Part shown: positions 53,314 to 62,519 of the stretch, in pieces
How positions within the stretch are numbered: position 1 is the stretch's first letter
Layout of the letters: every line of letters starts with the position of its first letter
DNA from: Aquibium microcysteis
Lineage (GTDB): Bacteria > Pseudomonadota > Alphaproteobacteria > Rhizobiales > Rhizobiaceae
NCBI RefSeq assembly: GCF_014495845.1
Contig: NZ_CP061080.1
Location: 547,001 to 611,000 of the forward strand
Length of the DNA: 64,000 bases
Direction of reading: 5' to 3'
Position numbers and translations under genes: made by a program
Notes under the pieces: model-generated
The model's database searches: none
What the model saw: only the letters and a program-made list of their open reading frames with translations
Told to the model about the DNA's origin: nothing

Positions 53314-53388
53314 GGGAGGCTCCGGGGTTTCGGGAGCCCCCGATCTAGGCCTCGGCGCCATCAACGCGCGATGTGGAAGGCGAGGGCG

Positions 53389-53411
53389 CGGCATAAACGG
53401 CGCGTAAAGAG
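53389..53411 (-). promoter_or_regulatory. Candidate kdp promoter / KdpE-binding region
   Basis: On the minus strand the segment reads CTTTACGCGCCGTTTATGCC, two TTTA-containing blocks in otherwise very GC-rich DNA, about 80 nt ahead of the first kdp cistron. KdpE sites in other bacteria are T-rich with TTTACA/TTTATA blocks. It is the only AT-richer patch in the 270-nt gap between the kdp operon and the sulfatase gene; otherwise that gap shows no gene or terminator. Confidence 0.35.
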
Positions 53412-53585
53412 GCCGCGGCCGGACGGACCTGCGCGCCGCCGGCGCGTTTCTCGCCCGAAGGCCACCCGCGCGGCGGCCGATCGCGGTTTCCGGTTTCCCT
53501 TGCGCGGGGATCGCCGCTACGGTCGCGGCGCAAGCCCTGCGCCGGTCCGTCGCGCGAGGGCGTCGACGAAGGGAGTGAGAGCCGC

Positions 53586-55262
53586 ATGGCGGAGCCCAGG
53601 AACATCCTCTTCATCATGTTCGATCAGCTTCGGTGGGACTATCTGAGCTGTTCCGGCCACCCCTTCCTGAAGACGCCGCACATCGACCGGCTGGCGGGGA
53701 GGGGCGTGCGCTTCACGCGGGCCTACATCCAGTCGCCGCTGTGCGGCCCCTCGCGCATGTCGACCTATACAGGGCGCTACGTGCACAGCCACGGTGCCTC
53801 CTTCAACAACGTTCCGCTGAAGGTCGGAGAACGCACCATGGGCGACCATCTGCGCGATCTCGGCATGGGCTGCTGGCTGGTCGGCAAGACGCACATGGCA
53901 GCCGACGCCGAAGGCATGCGGCGGCTGGGCCTCGAACCCGACAGCGTGATCGGCGCCCGCGTCGGCGAATGCGGCTTCGACGTCTTCGAGCGCGACGACG
54001 GCATGCGCCCGGAAGGTCCGGACGGGTTCTACGATCCGCGCGGGGCGCTGGCCTACAACGACTATCTGCGCGGGAGAGGCTACGAGGGCGACAACCCCTG
54101 GCACGATCATGCCAATTCCGGGATCGACGAGGCCGGCAAGGTCCTGTCCGGCTGGTTCCTGACGAATGCCGATCGTCCCGCCAACATTCGCGAGGAGGAC
54201 AGCGAGACGCCGTACCTGACGCGCCGCGGCATGGAGTTCATCGAGAGCCAGGGCGACCGGCGCTGGCTCTGCCATCTGAGCTACATCAAGCCGCACTGGC
54301 CCTACATCGCACCGGAGCCCTATGCCTCGATGTACGGCCCGCAGGACGTGCTGCCGCCGGTCCGCGCGCAGGCCGAACGCGAGACCGACCATCCGGTGTT
54401 CCGCGGCTTCCAGAACGCCCCGGTCGGCCGGGCCCTGTCGCGCGACGACGTCCGCGACAAGGTGCTGCGGGCCTATATGGGCCTGATCAAGCAGTGCGAC
54501 GACCAGATGGGCGTCCTCATCGACTGGCTGGAGAAGACCGGGCGGATGGACGAGACGATGATCGTCGTCACCTCCGATCACGGCGACTTCATGGGCGACC
54601 ACTGGATGGGGGAGAAGACCTTCTTCCACGACGCCAGCGTGAAGGTGCCGCTGATCGTCTACGACCCGTCGCCGGCGGCGGACTCAACGCGCGGCACCAC
54701 CTGCGACGCGCTGGTCGAGAGCATCGACCTGCTGCCGACCTTCGTGGAGGCGGCAGGCGGCGACCCGGCCCGCCTCGACCACGTGCTCGAGGGCTTCTCG
54801 CTGCTGCCGGTTCTGCGCGGCGGGGCGGCGCCGGCCCGCGCGGCGGTGTTCTGCGAATACGACTATGCGGCGACGACGCTCGCCGGAACGCTCGGTCTCG
54901 GCCCCGCCGAGGCGCGCATGTTCATGGTCTTCGACGGGCGCTTCAAACTGATCCATTTCGAGGGCGGCTTCAGGCCGATGCTGTTCGACCTCGACGCCGA
55001 CCCGGGCGAACTGGACGATCTGGGGGCGTCGCCCGCCCACGAGGCGGTGCGCGCGGCGCTGGTCGACCGGCTGGCCGCCTGGGCGCGGCGGCCGGCCGCC
55101 CGCACCACGATCTCCAGCGAGGCGCTGCGCGCCGCGCGCGGCCGGTCGGACCGGACGGGTGTCCTGATCGGCGTGGTGGACGCGGCCGACGTCGATCCGG
55201 AGGTCGCGGCGAAATATGTCGGCCGCAAGGCCCGCGACCTGCGGGCGGGACCGAAGGAATGA
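53586..55262 (+). CDS. Sulfatase / phosphonate monoester hydrolase family enzyme
   Basis: A 558-residue cytosolic enzyme (no signal peptide) of the alkaline-phosphatase superfamily. Metal and catalytic residues: ILFIMFDQLRWDYL (Asp), the formylglycine-type motif SPLCGPSRMSTYTGRY (C-x-P-S-R, Cys at about residue 56), LVGKTHMAAD (Lys, His), VVTSDHGDFMGDH (Asp-His) and GEKTFFHDASVKVPLIVYDP (Lys). The pattern and length fit choline-sulfatase/PMH-like enzymes; the substrate (sulfate, phosphate di-ester or phosphonate monoester) cannot be fixed. Followed by a LysR gene on the same strand. Confidence 0.88.
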   Translation: MAEPRNILFIMFDQLRWDYLSCSGHPFLKTPHIDRLAGRGVRFTRAYIQSPLCGPSRMSTYTGRYVHSHGASFNNVPLKVGERTMGDHLRDLGMGCWLVGKTHMAADAEGMRRLGLEPDSVIGARVGECGFDVFERDDGMRPEGPDGFYDPRGALAYNDYLRGRGYEGDNPWHDHANSGIDEAGKVLSGWFLTNADRPANIREEDSETPYLTRRGMEFIESQGDRRWLCHLSYIKPHWPYIAPEPYASMYGPQDVLPPVRAQAERETDHPVFRGFQNAPVGRALSRDDVRDKVLRAYMGLIKQCDDQMGVLIDWLEKTGRMDETMIVVTSDHGDFMGDHWMGEKTFFHDASVKVPLIVYDPSPAADSTRGTTCDALVESIDLLPTFVEAAGGDPARLDHVLEGFSLLPVLRGGAAPARAAVFCEYDYAATTLAGTLGLGPAEARMFMVFDGRFKLIHFEGGFRPMLFDLDADPGELDDLGASPAHEAVRAALVDRLAAWARRPAARTTISSEALRAARGRSDRTGVLIGVVDAADVDPEVAAKYVGRKARDLRAGPKE

Positions 55263-55374
55263 GGCAGGGAGACGTGCGCGCGCCCTGGCCGGGCGGTGTC
55301 GGGCGAAGATGTGCCGCGGTTCGTCGCGAGGCGGTGTCGGGCGTTCCGGCTGTTCCGGGGGCGGAGCGGCCCTG

Positions 55375-56289
55375 ATGCTGTCACTCACGCTGCGACAGCT
55401 CGAGGTGCTTGAAGCGGTGGTGCGGTTCGGCGGTTTCGGCGCCGCGTCGACCCGGCTCGACATCTCGCAGGCCTCCGTCAGCGCCCACATCACCAGCCTG
55501 GAAGCCCAGGTCGGCGCGCCGCTGTTCGAGCGCCGCCCGGGCCGGCGTCCTGCGCTGACCGAAGCCGGCGAACTCGTGCTTCGCCACGCCCGCCAGATCC
55601 TCGCCTCCGCCCGTGCGCTGGAGCAGAGCCTCGACCAGTCGGCGCGGCGGGACGTGACCCGCATCGTCTTCTCGTGCCAGCGGTCGCTGGCGCTGCGGAT
55701 GCAGGCGGATCTGGCGAAGTTCGCTTCGCAGAACCGCGGGGTCGAACTGGTGCTGCGCATCGGCACCATCGAGGACGTGATCGGCGACATCCGCTCCGGT
55801 ACCGCCGACATCGGCCAGTTCGTGAGCTACGACCCGGTCACCGACGTCAGCTCGAACATCCTCACCCGGACAAGGCTGGTGGTGGTCGCGGCGCCCGGAC
55901 ATCCGCTGGCCGGCGCCAGGCGCATCGCGCCCTCGGTGCTCGCCACCTTTCCCTTCGTCGGGCCGCCGCCGTCGATGTTCGGCCGGGCGGTCCGCCAGGT
56001 CCTGCACAATGCGGGTGTGCCGGAGGTCAACGTCGTGGCGCAGACCAACGAATACACGCCGCTGCGCGAACTCGTGCTGGCGGGCGTCGGCCTGACGTGC
56101 TCGTTCTGGACGAGCGTCGAGCAGGACGTGAAATCGGGGCGGCTCGCGCTGCTGGACGTCGATTGCGAGCCCATGCTCCTCGACGTCCGCATCGCCCTGA
56201 CCGAGCACCGGCCGCTGCCGGCGGCGGCCGAACCCTTCCTCGCCTTCCTGCGGTCCGATCCGGCGGGATCGGCGCCGCCGCCGCGATAG
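55375..56289 (+). CDS. LysR-type transcriptional regulator
   Basis: From ATG 55375 the protein is 304 residues. Residues 1-62 form the winged helix: LTLRQLEVLEAVVRFGGFGAASTRLDISQASVSAHITSLE, LFERRPGRRPALTEAG. The rest is the periplasmic-binding-protein-like effector domain (VTRIVFSCQRSLAL..., SGTADIGQFV, LVVVAAPGHPLAG, LREMVLAGVG-like LRELVLAGVGLTC). It lies 112 nt after the sulfatase gene on the same strand and ends 6 nt from the end of the minus-strand catabolic operon, so it may control either. The frame opens at 55216, but the HTH sets the start. Confidence 0.9.
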   Translation: MLSLTLRQLEVLEAVVRFGGFGAASTRLDISQASVSAHITSLEAQVGAPLFERRPGRRPALTEAGELVLRHARQILASARALEQSLDQSARRDVTRIVFSCQRSLALRMQADLAKFASQNRGVELVLRIGTIEDVIGDIRSGTADIGQFVSYDPVTDVSSNILTRTRLVVVAAPGHPLAGARRIAPSVLATFPFVGPPPSMFGRAVRQVLHNAGVPEVNVVAQTNEYTPLRELVLAGVGLTCSFWTSVEQDVKSGRLALLDVDCEPMLLDVRIALTEHRPLPAAAEPFLAFLRSDPAGSAPPPR

Positions 56290-56295
56290 GCGCCG

Positions 56296-57303
56296 TCAGC
56301 GGCGGTCGTCGGCGCCCGCCAGGCCGAGGATGCGGACCGCGTTGGTCCGGAACAGTTTCGTCCGGTCTTCGTCCGGAAGGTCGAGCTCGTCCAGGAGCGC
56401 CAGGCAGGTGGCCGGATCCCAGCACGGGTAGTCGGTGCCGTACATGACGTTGTCGATGCCGTAGTACTCGATCGCGAAGCGCATGCCGGCCGAATGCGGC
56501 GACACCGTATCCGTGTGCATGCGCCGGAGATAGGTGCTGGCCGGCTGCGGCAGCCGGGCGTTCTTCGTGTTCTTGTCCATGCGGCCTGACTGGTAGGGCA
56601 GGGCGCCGCCGGTATGCGACAGCACCAGCTTGAGCCCCGGATGGCGCTCCATGATGCCCGACAGGACGAGGCGCGAGGCCGCCACGCTCACCTCGATGAC
56701 CCGCCCGAGGCTGAGATGCAGCGCGCCGCCGTAGCCGGAAAGCATGTCGGCGAAGATCGCGTCGGTGGGATGGAGGAAGGCAGGGACGCCGAGCTCGGCC
56801 AGCCGCGCGTAGAAGGGTTCGAGACGCGGGGCGTCGATGTTCGGATCGCTGCCGATGCTGCCCGGCAGATTGACGCCGATCAGGCCGAGCGTTCCGACCG
56901 CGTGCTCCAGCACGTCGAGGGCGACCTGCGTGTCGGCGAGCGGGACCGCCGCGCTGCCCCAGAACCGCCCGGGATAGGCGCGCTGGGCGCCGGCCATGTG
57001 CTCGTTCCACTTCATCGCCTCGTCGCGGCCGTGCGCGGGCTCGAGCTCGGAGAAATAGACCGAGAAGGGGCCGATCGACGAGACGACGTCGACCTGGTGG
57101 CCGAGGCCGTCCATGTGCGCGAACTGCTCGTCGAGGTCGTACCAGGCCGCCCAGCTGCGGATGTCGCCGGCGCCGTCGGCCCGCCGCCGGTAGGTATACC
57201 CGCCGAGATCGTTGACGACCGCGCGCGGGAAGCCGGTGCGGCGGCACAGGTCCTCGAAGAACGGCCGCGGCCACCAGTGGAAATGCGAATCAACGATGTG
57301 CAT
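56296..57303 (-). CDS. Amidohydrolase-2 family protein, ACMSD-like
   Basis: A 335-residue TIM-barrel metal enzyme of the amidohydrolase-2 family. MHIVDSHFHWWPRPFFEDL supplies the HxH zinc motif; FLHPTDAIFADML (His), LVLSHTGGALPYQSGRMD (His) and MYGTDYPCWDP (Asp) give the remaining ligands. Relatives include ACMS decarboxylase and other decarboxylases/hydrolases of ring-fission acids, so it may decarboxylate an intermediate. It overlaps the end of the MmgE/PrpD gene by 14 nt and is last in the catabolic operon. Confidence 0.88.
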   Translation of the reverse strand: MHIVDSHFHWWPRPFFEDLCRRTGFPRAVVNDLGGYTYRRRADGAGDIRSWAAWYDLDEQFAHMDGLGHQVDVVSSIGPFSVYFSELEPAHGRDEAMKWNEHMAGAQRAYPGRFWGSAAVPLADTQVALDVLEHAVGTLGLIGVNLPGSIGSDPNIDAPRLEPFYARLAELGVPAFLHPTDAIFADMLSGYGGALHLSLGRVIEVSVAASRLVLSGIMERHPGLKLVLSHTGGALPYQSGRMDKNTKNARLPQPASTYLRRMHTDTVSPHSAGMRFAIEYYGIDNVMYGTDYPCWDPATCLALLDELDLPDEDRTKLFRTNAVRILGLAGADDRR

Positions 57304-58600
57304 GGCCGTCGAACTCCTTCCGTCCGTCGTCGCAGTGCGACCGGAACGCCTCCCAGAGCCCCGCCCGCCCTGCGCCGGTGGCGCAGGACCCGCGCTCGAG
57401 CCGCAGCCCTCCGGGACGGCAGCCCGCCATGCGATCGAATTTCAGCCGAACGGCCGCTTCGGCGCCCTCCGCGCCGGCATCGGTCGCCAGCCGGTTCACT
57501 TCGCGCCGCAGCGTCCGGCCGCCGACGGCGACGCTGACCCGACCCGGCCAGGAGCGCGGCCAGTCGGCATCGAGGTCGGCGGCGGCCCGCGTCTCCACCC
57601 GTCCGGCGAAGGCGAGGATGCGGGCATCGGGTGCGTAGAGCCGCGCGGCGTCGTACAGGAGATCGGGGGCGAGCGCGGCAGCCGCGAGCTGATATCCCGC
57701 GCTCGACAGCGTGCTCAGCCGGTCGTTCGCCACGAGCGGCCGCGACACCAGCATGTGGCTGCCGGTTGGCACCTCGACCAGGACGCGGTCGATCGTCGCC
57801 GGGTCCAGCCCTTCCTCGACCACCAGAGCCTGGAGCGCGGCCACGGCGGTCGCGCCCTGCCGGGCCGTGGCGAAGGGCTTGTAGCCCGTGTCGTCGATGC
57901 CGGGGCCGTCCGGCCGCAGCAGCGCGCCCGCGTCGACGAGATGCGGTGCCGACTGGGCGGCGAGCCAGGCCTCGGAGACGAGGCCCGTGTCGGCGACGAA
58001 GCCGGCGGCCGCGTCCGCTTCTGCCTCGATCCCGCTGCCGACCGCGCGGCCGAAGGCGATCCAGCGCGCGGTGTCGTTGCCGACCGGCCGGCCGAGCCGC
58101 CCGCTGCGCCCGATGAGCGCCAGCGCCATGGCATTGGCGAGCCCGGCCGCGTCGCAGCCGCGCAGCACGGCCGCCGTCGTCGCGGCCATCAGCGGTGCAG
58201 CGAGGAAGGTCGGCCAGACGCCCGCCTCCATCGCGCGCGCGCCGCCGATCGCGGTGCCGAGCCGCAGCCCGGCGGCATAGCCGGCCGCAACCGCGCGGCA
58301 GAAGCGGTCGGGATCGTCGCCGCGGATTTCGGCCGACAGGGCGAGCGCCACCGGGATCACCACCGAACCGGGCGTGATGCAGGAGCCGAGATGGATGTCG
58401 TCCGTCTCGGAGAGGCGGATGAGCGCGGCGGCGAGGGCGGCGCGTCCGGCCGCGTCGTCTGGCCTGAGCCGGTCGAGCAGCATCCCGCCCTCTTGCGCCG
58501 CGAGGCCGGCGAAGGCGCCGTTGAGCGCATCGGCGACGCGCAGGTCGAGGTCGGCGGGAGCCGCCTCGGCAAGCACCCTTTCGGCCAGCGCCCCGAGCAT
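57290..58600 (-). CDS. MmgE/PrpD family protein
   Basis: A 436-residue protein from ATG 58600, slightly short for the family (about 450). MmgE/PrpD features: LSETDDIHLGSCITPGSVVIP, GYAAGLRLGTAIGGARAMEAG, TFLAAPLMAATTAAVLRGCDAAGLANAMALAL, DTGYKPFATARQG and a C-terminal VSRPLVANDRLSTLSSAGYQLAAA. Family members dehydrate, isomerise or epimerise polycarboxylic acids (2-methylcitrate dehydratase, cis-aconitate decarboxylase, iminodisuccinate epimerase). Its ATG shares one base with the stop of the preceding M24 gene (TGATG). Confidence 0.88.
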   Translation of the reverse strand: MLGALAERVLAEAAPADLDLRVADALNGAFAGLAAQEGGMLLDRLRPDDAAGRAALAAALIRLSETDDIHLGSCITPGSVVIPVALALSAEIRGDDPDRFCRAVAAGYAAGLRLGTAIGGARAMEAGVWPTFLAAPLMAATTAAVLRGCDAAGLANAMALALIGRSGRLGRPVGNDTARWIAFGRAVGSGIEAEADAAAGFVADTGLVSEAWLAAQSAPHLVDAGALLRPDGPGIDDTGYKPFATARQGATAVAALQALVVEEGLDPATIDRVLVEVPTGSHMLVSRPLVANDRLSTLSSAGYQLAAAALAPDLLYDAARLYAPDARILAFAGRVETRAAADLDADWPRSWPGRVSVAVGGRTLRREVNRLATDAGAEGAEAAVRLKFDRMAGCRPGGLRLERGSCATGAGRAGLWEAFRSHCDDGRKEFDGHAHR

Positions 58601-59688
58601 CAGGCGGCGTCCGACGCCGGCGACGCCGCGGCGAGGGGCAGGCCGGGAACCACCGGCGCCGCCGCCATCCAGCCGGTCTCGCCGGCCCGCATGGCGAGGC
58701 TGATGACGTAGAGCGTGCCGGGGCGGGGCGGCTGCGCCGGCGATGCGATGGCCTGCAGGGGATAGGTCCCGCTGCAGCTTTCGACCAGCACGCGCGGATG
58801 GCTGCCGCCGGCAGCGACCGCCGCCGCCTCGATCTGCGGCGCCAGACCCCGGCCCGGATCGAGTTCGGCGAGAAGGTCTTTGAACCAGACGTCGAGCTGC
58901 GCGATCCGTCCGGCGATCGCCGGGTCGGCCGAGAAGCTGCGCGTGCGCCGCACCCATGCGCCCTTGTAGGCGACGGACGACCGCACCGCGAAGCTCCGGC
59001 CGAGCCGGACCGGTCCGGACAATCGCGCGAGCCGCAGGTCCGACGCCGTGTCGGGCGCGATGGCGACGTAGGCCTCCTCCGCGCCGCCGAGCCGCGCCAC
59101 CTGCTCGACGCGCCCGACCGCGGCGCCGGCATCCGTCATGGTCCGGGGGTCGACCGCGGCGAGCCCTTCGTCGGCGAGCGCGGCCGCCCGCGACAGGAGG
59201 GCGTGCTCCGTAGCGTCGACATGGCCGCGGAACTCCGCGAATAGGGCGGTCGCATCGACCAGCGCGACCTGCGGGGCGGTGGCCGCGAGGTCGTCGTAGA
59301 TGCCCGCGGGAAGCCCTTCGATCTCGACCACCCCGACCTTGCGGACGTCCGGATGATCGTTCAGCCAGGCGCCGACGTGGACGCCCGGCCGGCGCGTGTT
59401 GACGACGTCGCCCACCGGGTTCACGGACCTGATCCAGCCGTTCATCCGCGTCGACATCGAGGTCGAGAAGATCGGCTCTCCGGCGGCGGGAATGAACAGC
59501 AGGCCGTCCGCCCAGTAGGGCGAGAAGGAACTCATGTAGGCGACCGCAGCCGGCCGCACGAAGTTGGTGTAGAGGATGATCGCGTCCAGCCCGTCTCTCG
59601 ACAGGGCCGCGCGCAGCCGCTCCAGGCGGGCGTCGAGCGCCGCCCGGGTGATCTCCTCGGGGTTCCAGACGATCAGTCCGCGACGCAT
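58600..59688 (-). CDS. M24/creatinase-fold protein, metal site lost (A)
   Basis: A 362-residue protein. The N-terminal creatinase-N domain (RLERLRAALSRDGLDAIILY, YWADGLLFIPAAGEPI) is clear, and the C-terminal part aligns with the pitta-bread fold (LLSRAAALADEGLAAVDP, FAVRSSVAYKGAWVRRTRSF). Where M24 peptidases read D-G-x-Y-x-G-Y-x-S-D-x-T-R-T, this one reads S-S-V-A-Y-K-G-A-W-V-R-R-T-R, and no GHG (His) or E-P-G motif follows. It is probably not a metallopeptidase; it could be a creatinase-like hydrolase or a partner subunit. It is 10 nt after the second M24 gene and overlaps the MmgE/PrpD start. Confidence 0.8.
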   Translation of the reverse strand: MRRGLIVWNPEEITRAALDARLERLRAALSRDGLDAIILYTNFVRPAAVAYMSSFSPYWADGLLFIPAAGEPIFSTSMSTRMNGWIRSVNPVGDVVNTRRPGVHVGAWLNDHPDVRKVGVVEIEGLPAGIYDDLAATAPQVALVDATALFAEFRGHVDATEHALLSRAAALADEGLAAVDPRTMTDAGAAVGRVEQVARLGGAEEAYVAIAPDTASDLRLARLSGPVRLGRSFAVRSSVAYKGAWVRRTRSFSADPAIAGRIAQLDVWFKDLLAELDPGRGLAPQIEAAAVAAGGSHPRVLVESCSGTYPLQAIASPAQPPRPGTLYVISLAMRAGETGWMAAAPVVPGLPLAAASPASDAA

Positions 59689-59698
59689 GCCGTCCTCC

Positions 59699-60808
59699 TC
59701 ACGCGGGTACGCTGAACAGACGGCGCGGCGTGGCCGTCAGCACGTCCGCTCCGTCCTGCCGCACGATCAGCGCGTCGCCGTGCACCATGTAGCCGACAGC
59801 CGGATGATAGGTGTTGGGATGGACGATGATCGTCATTCCCGCTTCGAGCGGGATGTGGACGTCCTCCAGGATCTGCGGCTTGGTGTCGACGTAGAGCCCG
59901 AGGCCGTGCCCGCGGACGCGGGTGTAGGCGTCGGTGACGTAGTCGCCGAGACCGTGGCGGCGGAACACGTCGTTCTCCGCACGCGCGACATCCGAGGCCA
60001 GCGCGCCGTGGCGCACCGCCGCGATGCCGGCTTCCAGCGCCGCGTCGTAGACCGAAAAGGCCGCCCGTTGCTCGGCGCTCGGCTCGCCCATCACCAGGGT
60101 GCGGCAGATCTGGACGTAGTAGCCGCCGATGCAGGGCGTGAGTTCGGTGGTGACGAGGTCGCCCTTCTTCAGGCGCTTGCCGCTCGGCGGCGCCATGCCG
60201 CGCACCTCGGTGCCGCCGCAGCCGAGGATCATGAAGTTGTCGTCGACGCCCTTGGCGCGGTAGAAGGCCTCGACCTCGGCGACGAGTTCGTAATCCGCGC
60301 GGCCTGGCCGGGCGGCCTCGAGGAACACCGCATAGCCCTCGTCGGCGAGGTGCGCGGCGGCGCGGATCGCGTCCACTTCCGCGTTAAGCTTGCGCATCAG
60401 CAGGAGTTCGAGCTGCGGCGTCAGGTCGGTCAGGCGAAGCTGTGCCGAGCGCGCCGCGATCCCGCGCGGCAGAAGGTGCATGGGCGCGGCCGCGATGCGC
60501 GAATTGCCGGCATTCGCCATCACCTTGCCGACGGCGGCGACGAGATCGGTGACGTGGACGATGGTGAGATCCGGGCTCTCGACGCCGGCACGGTCCGCCT
60601 CGAGCGGGCTGTCGAGATAGAGCGTTACCTCGCCGGACCGGCGCATCACGGCCAGCCCCTGGCCTTCGAGGATGCCGAAATCGGCGACGTAGCGCATGCA
60701 GTCGTTCTGCCAGGCGTTGCCGTAGACGACGAGCGTGTCGACGCCGGCCTCCTTCATCATCGAGGAGACGCGATCGATCCGGTCGCGCGCGAGTCCGGAC
60801 GCCGCCAT
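59699..60808 (-). CDS. M24/creatinase-fold protein, degenerate metal site (B)
   Basis: From ATG 60808 the protein is 369 residues, a full Xaa-Pro-peptidase/creatinase-type architecture: DRVSSMMKEAGVDTLVVYG at the N-terminus, ELLLMRKLNAEVDAIRAAAH, then GDLVTTELTPCIGGYYVQICRT, RVRGHGLGLYVDTKPQI and LEAGMTIIVHPNTYHP. The His in GHGLGL is kept, but the two Asp are Glu and Gln, the Glu of V-E-P is His, and the last Glu is missing. Creatinase also works without metal, so C-N bond hydrolysis is possible. Its ATG shares a base with the hydantoinase B stop (TGATG). Confidence 0.85.
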   Translation of the reverse strand: MAASGLARDRIDRVSSMMKEAGVDTLVVYGNAWQNDCMRYVADFGILEGQGLAVMRRSGEVTLYLDSPLEADRAGVESPDLTIVHVTDLVAAVGKVMANAGNSRIAAAPMHLLPRGIAARSAQLRLTDLTPQLELLLMRKLNAEVDAIRAAAHLADEGYAVFLEAARPGRADYELVAEVEAFYRAKGVDDNFMILGCGGTEVRGMAPPSGKRLKKGDLVTTELTPCIGGYYVQICRTLVMGEPSAEQRAAFSVYDAALEAGIAAVRHGALASDVARAENDVFRRHGLGDYVTDAYTRVRGHGLGLYVDTKPQILEDVHIPLEAGMTIIVHPNTYHPAVGYMVHGDALIVRQDGADVLTATPRRLFSVPA

Positions 60809-62511
60809 CACTCCGCTCCGGCCAGTTCGGCGCCGGCGGGGGCCGGCGCGTAGCCATAGGCGGAGCGGGCCGCCCGGTCCGAGATCAGGCCGGCCCGGAG
60901 GTCGCCCTCGACCGCGCGCCGCGCGCGGCGCGCGGGATCGCCGAAGCCGCCGCCGCCGGCCGTCAGGAAGGTCACCTCGTCGCCTTCCTCGAGCAGGATC
61001 TCGGTCTCCTTGTAGACCACCCGCTCGGTGCCGCCCTTCTTGCGGACGCGACCCTCGTTGATCGCCGCCTCGTGGCCGCCGTTCAGGCCCCAGGGCGGGT
61101 TCAGCGTCCGCTCGAAATTGATGTTGACCTTGCAGGTCTGCAGCACCCGGTAGGTGAGCTCGAGCCCGAGGCCGCCGCGGTGCTCGCCGGGCCCGCCGCT
61201 GTCCTGGCGCAGCGCATGGCGCTCGATCAGCACCGGATACTTGATCTCCTGCAGTTCCACGGGAGAATTGCGCACGTCGCCCTGGCAGACGGAAACCGCG
61301 GCCGACTCGCCGTCCTCGTGCGGCCGGCCGCCCCAGCCGCCGCCGAAGATGTTCATCAGCAGGAACCGGGTGCCGTCCTCGCGGAAGCCGAAGAACGAGC
61401 AGCCGCCCATGTCGCCCTTGTGCGCGGCCGGCACCTTGTCGGGCATGGCAGGCGCCAGCGCCCTGAGGATGGTGTCGATGACGGTGGGCAGCGCGATGCT
61501 CCACTGGCCGAGCGCGGCCGGCGGCTTGGCGCTCAGCATGGTGCCTTCCGGCAGGATGACGTTCAGCGGGCGGAAGCAGCCTTCGTTGACGTCGACGTCG
61601 GGCGACGTCAGGGCCTTGAAGGCGACGCGGGCGCCGGCGATGCCGCCGGAGCGGCCCGAGTTCAGCGGGCTCTGTACCTGCGGATTGGTGCCGGTGTAGT
61701 CGATGGTGAGGTCGGACCCCTTCACCGTCACGGTGATTTTGATGCGCAGCGGCTTGTCGAGGTTGCGGCCGTCATTGTCGAGGAAGCTCTCGGCTTCGTA
61801 GACGCCGTCGGGAATGTTCTCGATCACGCGCCGCGTCGTCGCCTCGGCCTGGTTCCAGACCTCCCGGATGCATGCCTCAACGGTCGCCTGGCCGTAGCGG
61901 GCGAGGAGTTCGCCGTAGCGCCGGGCGCCGACCTGGCAGGAGGCGATCTGCGCGCGCATGTCGCCGAGGCTCGCGTCGGGATAGCGCACGTTGTCGCGGA
62001 TGATCTGGAACAGCGTCTGGTTGGGCTTTCCGGCCTGGAAGATCTTGAGCGAGCGCATCTGCAGGCCCTCGCCGAAGATCTCGGTCGTCGCCGAGGAGCC
62101 GAAGCCCTGGCGCATGCCGCCGATGTCGACCCAGTGGGCGCGGTTGGCGGCGAAGCCGACGAGGCGGCCTTCATGGAAGCAGGGCGCGTAGAGCACGACG
62201 TTGTTCAGGTGCTGGCCGCAGACGTAGCCGTGGTTCATGACCAGCACGTCGCCGGGCTCGAAGCCGTCGAGCCCGTATCGGGCGATGCCGTCCTCGACGG
62301 CCACGCCGAGGTCGGCGAGGAAGATCGGCAGGCCGCCGCGGTTCTGCGAGATCATCCGGCCGCTGGTGTCGATCAAGCCGCAGCAATAGTCGCGGACCTC
62401 GTAGATCATCATGTTGTAGGCGGACTTGGCCAGGACGTTCGCCATCTCGTCGCCATAGGCGACGATGGCGTTGCGGACCACTTCCACGGTGATGGGGTCG
62501 ATCTGGGACAT
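60808..62511 (-). CDS. hyuB: Hydantoinase B / oxoprolinase family, B subunit
   Basis: A 567-residue HyuB-type subunit from ATG 62511. IDPITVEVVRNAIVAYGDEM, YDIRDYCCGL-like EVRDYCCGLIDTSGRMISQN, FEPGDVLVMNHGYVCGQHLNN, FAANRAHWVDIGGM, SPLNSGRSGGIAGARVAFK, VNEGCFRPLNVILPEGTML, and the C-terminal DSGGPGEHRGGLGLELTY and GDEVTFLTAGGGGFGDP are all present. With HyuA it performs ATP-driven opening of a lactam/hydantoin-like ring, or carboxylation in relatives. It lies 8 nt after hyuA. Confidence 0.93.
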   Translation of the reverse strand: MSQIDPITVEVVRNAIVAYGDEMANVLAKSAYNMMIYEVRDYCCGLIDTSGRMISQNRGGLPIFLADLGVAVEDGIARYGLDGFEPGDVLVMNHGYVCGQHLNNVVLYAPCFHEGRLVGFAANRAHWVDIGGMRQGFGSSATTEIFGEGLQMRSLKIFQAGKPNQTLFQIIRDNVRYPDASLGDMRAQIASCQVGARRYGELLARYGQATVEACIREVWNQAEATTRRVIENIPDGVYEAESFLDNDGRNLDKPLRIKITVTVKGSDLTIDYTGTNPQVQSPLNSGRSGGIAGARVAFKALTSPDVDVNEGCFRPLNVILPEGTMLSAKPPAALGQWSIALPTVIDTILRALAPAMPDKVPAAHKGDMGGCSFFGFREDGTRFLLMNIFGGGWGGRPHEDGESAAVSVCQGDVRNSPVELQEIKYPVLIERHALRQDSGGPGEHRGGLGLELTYRVLQTCKVNINFERTLNPPWGLNGGHEAAINEGRVRKKGGTERVVYKETEILLEEGDEVTFLTAGGGGFGDPARRARRAVEGDLRAGLISDRAARSAYGYAPAPAGAELAGAE

Positions 62512-62519
62512 GGGGGGCC

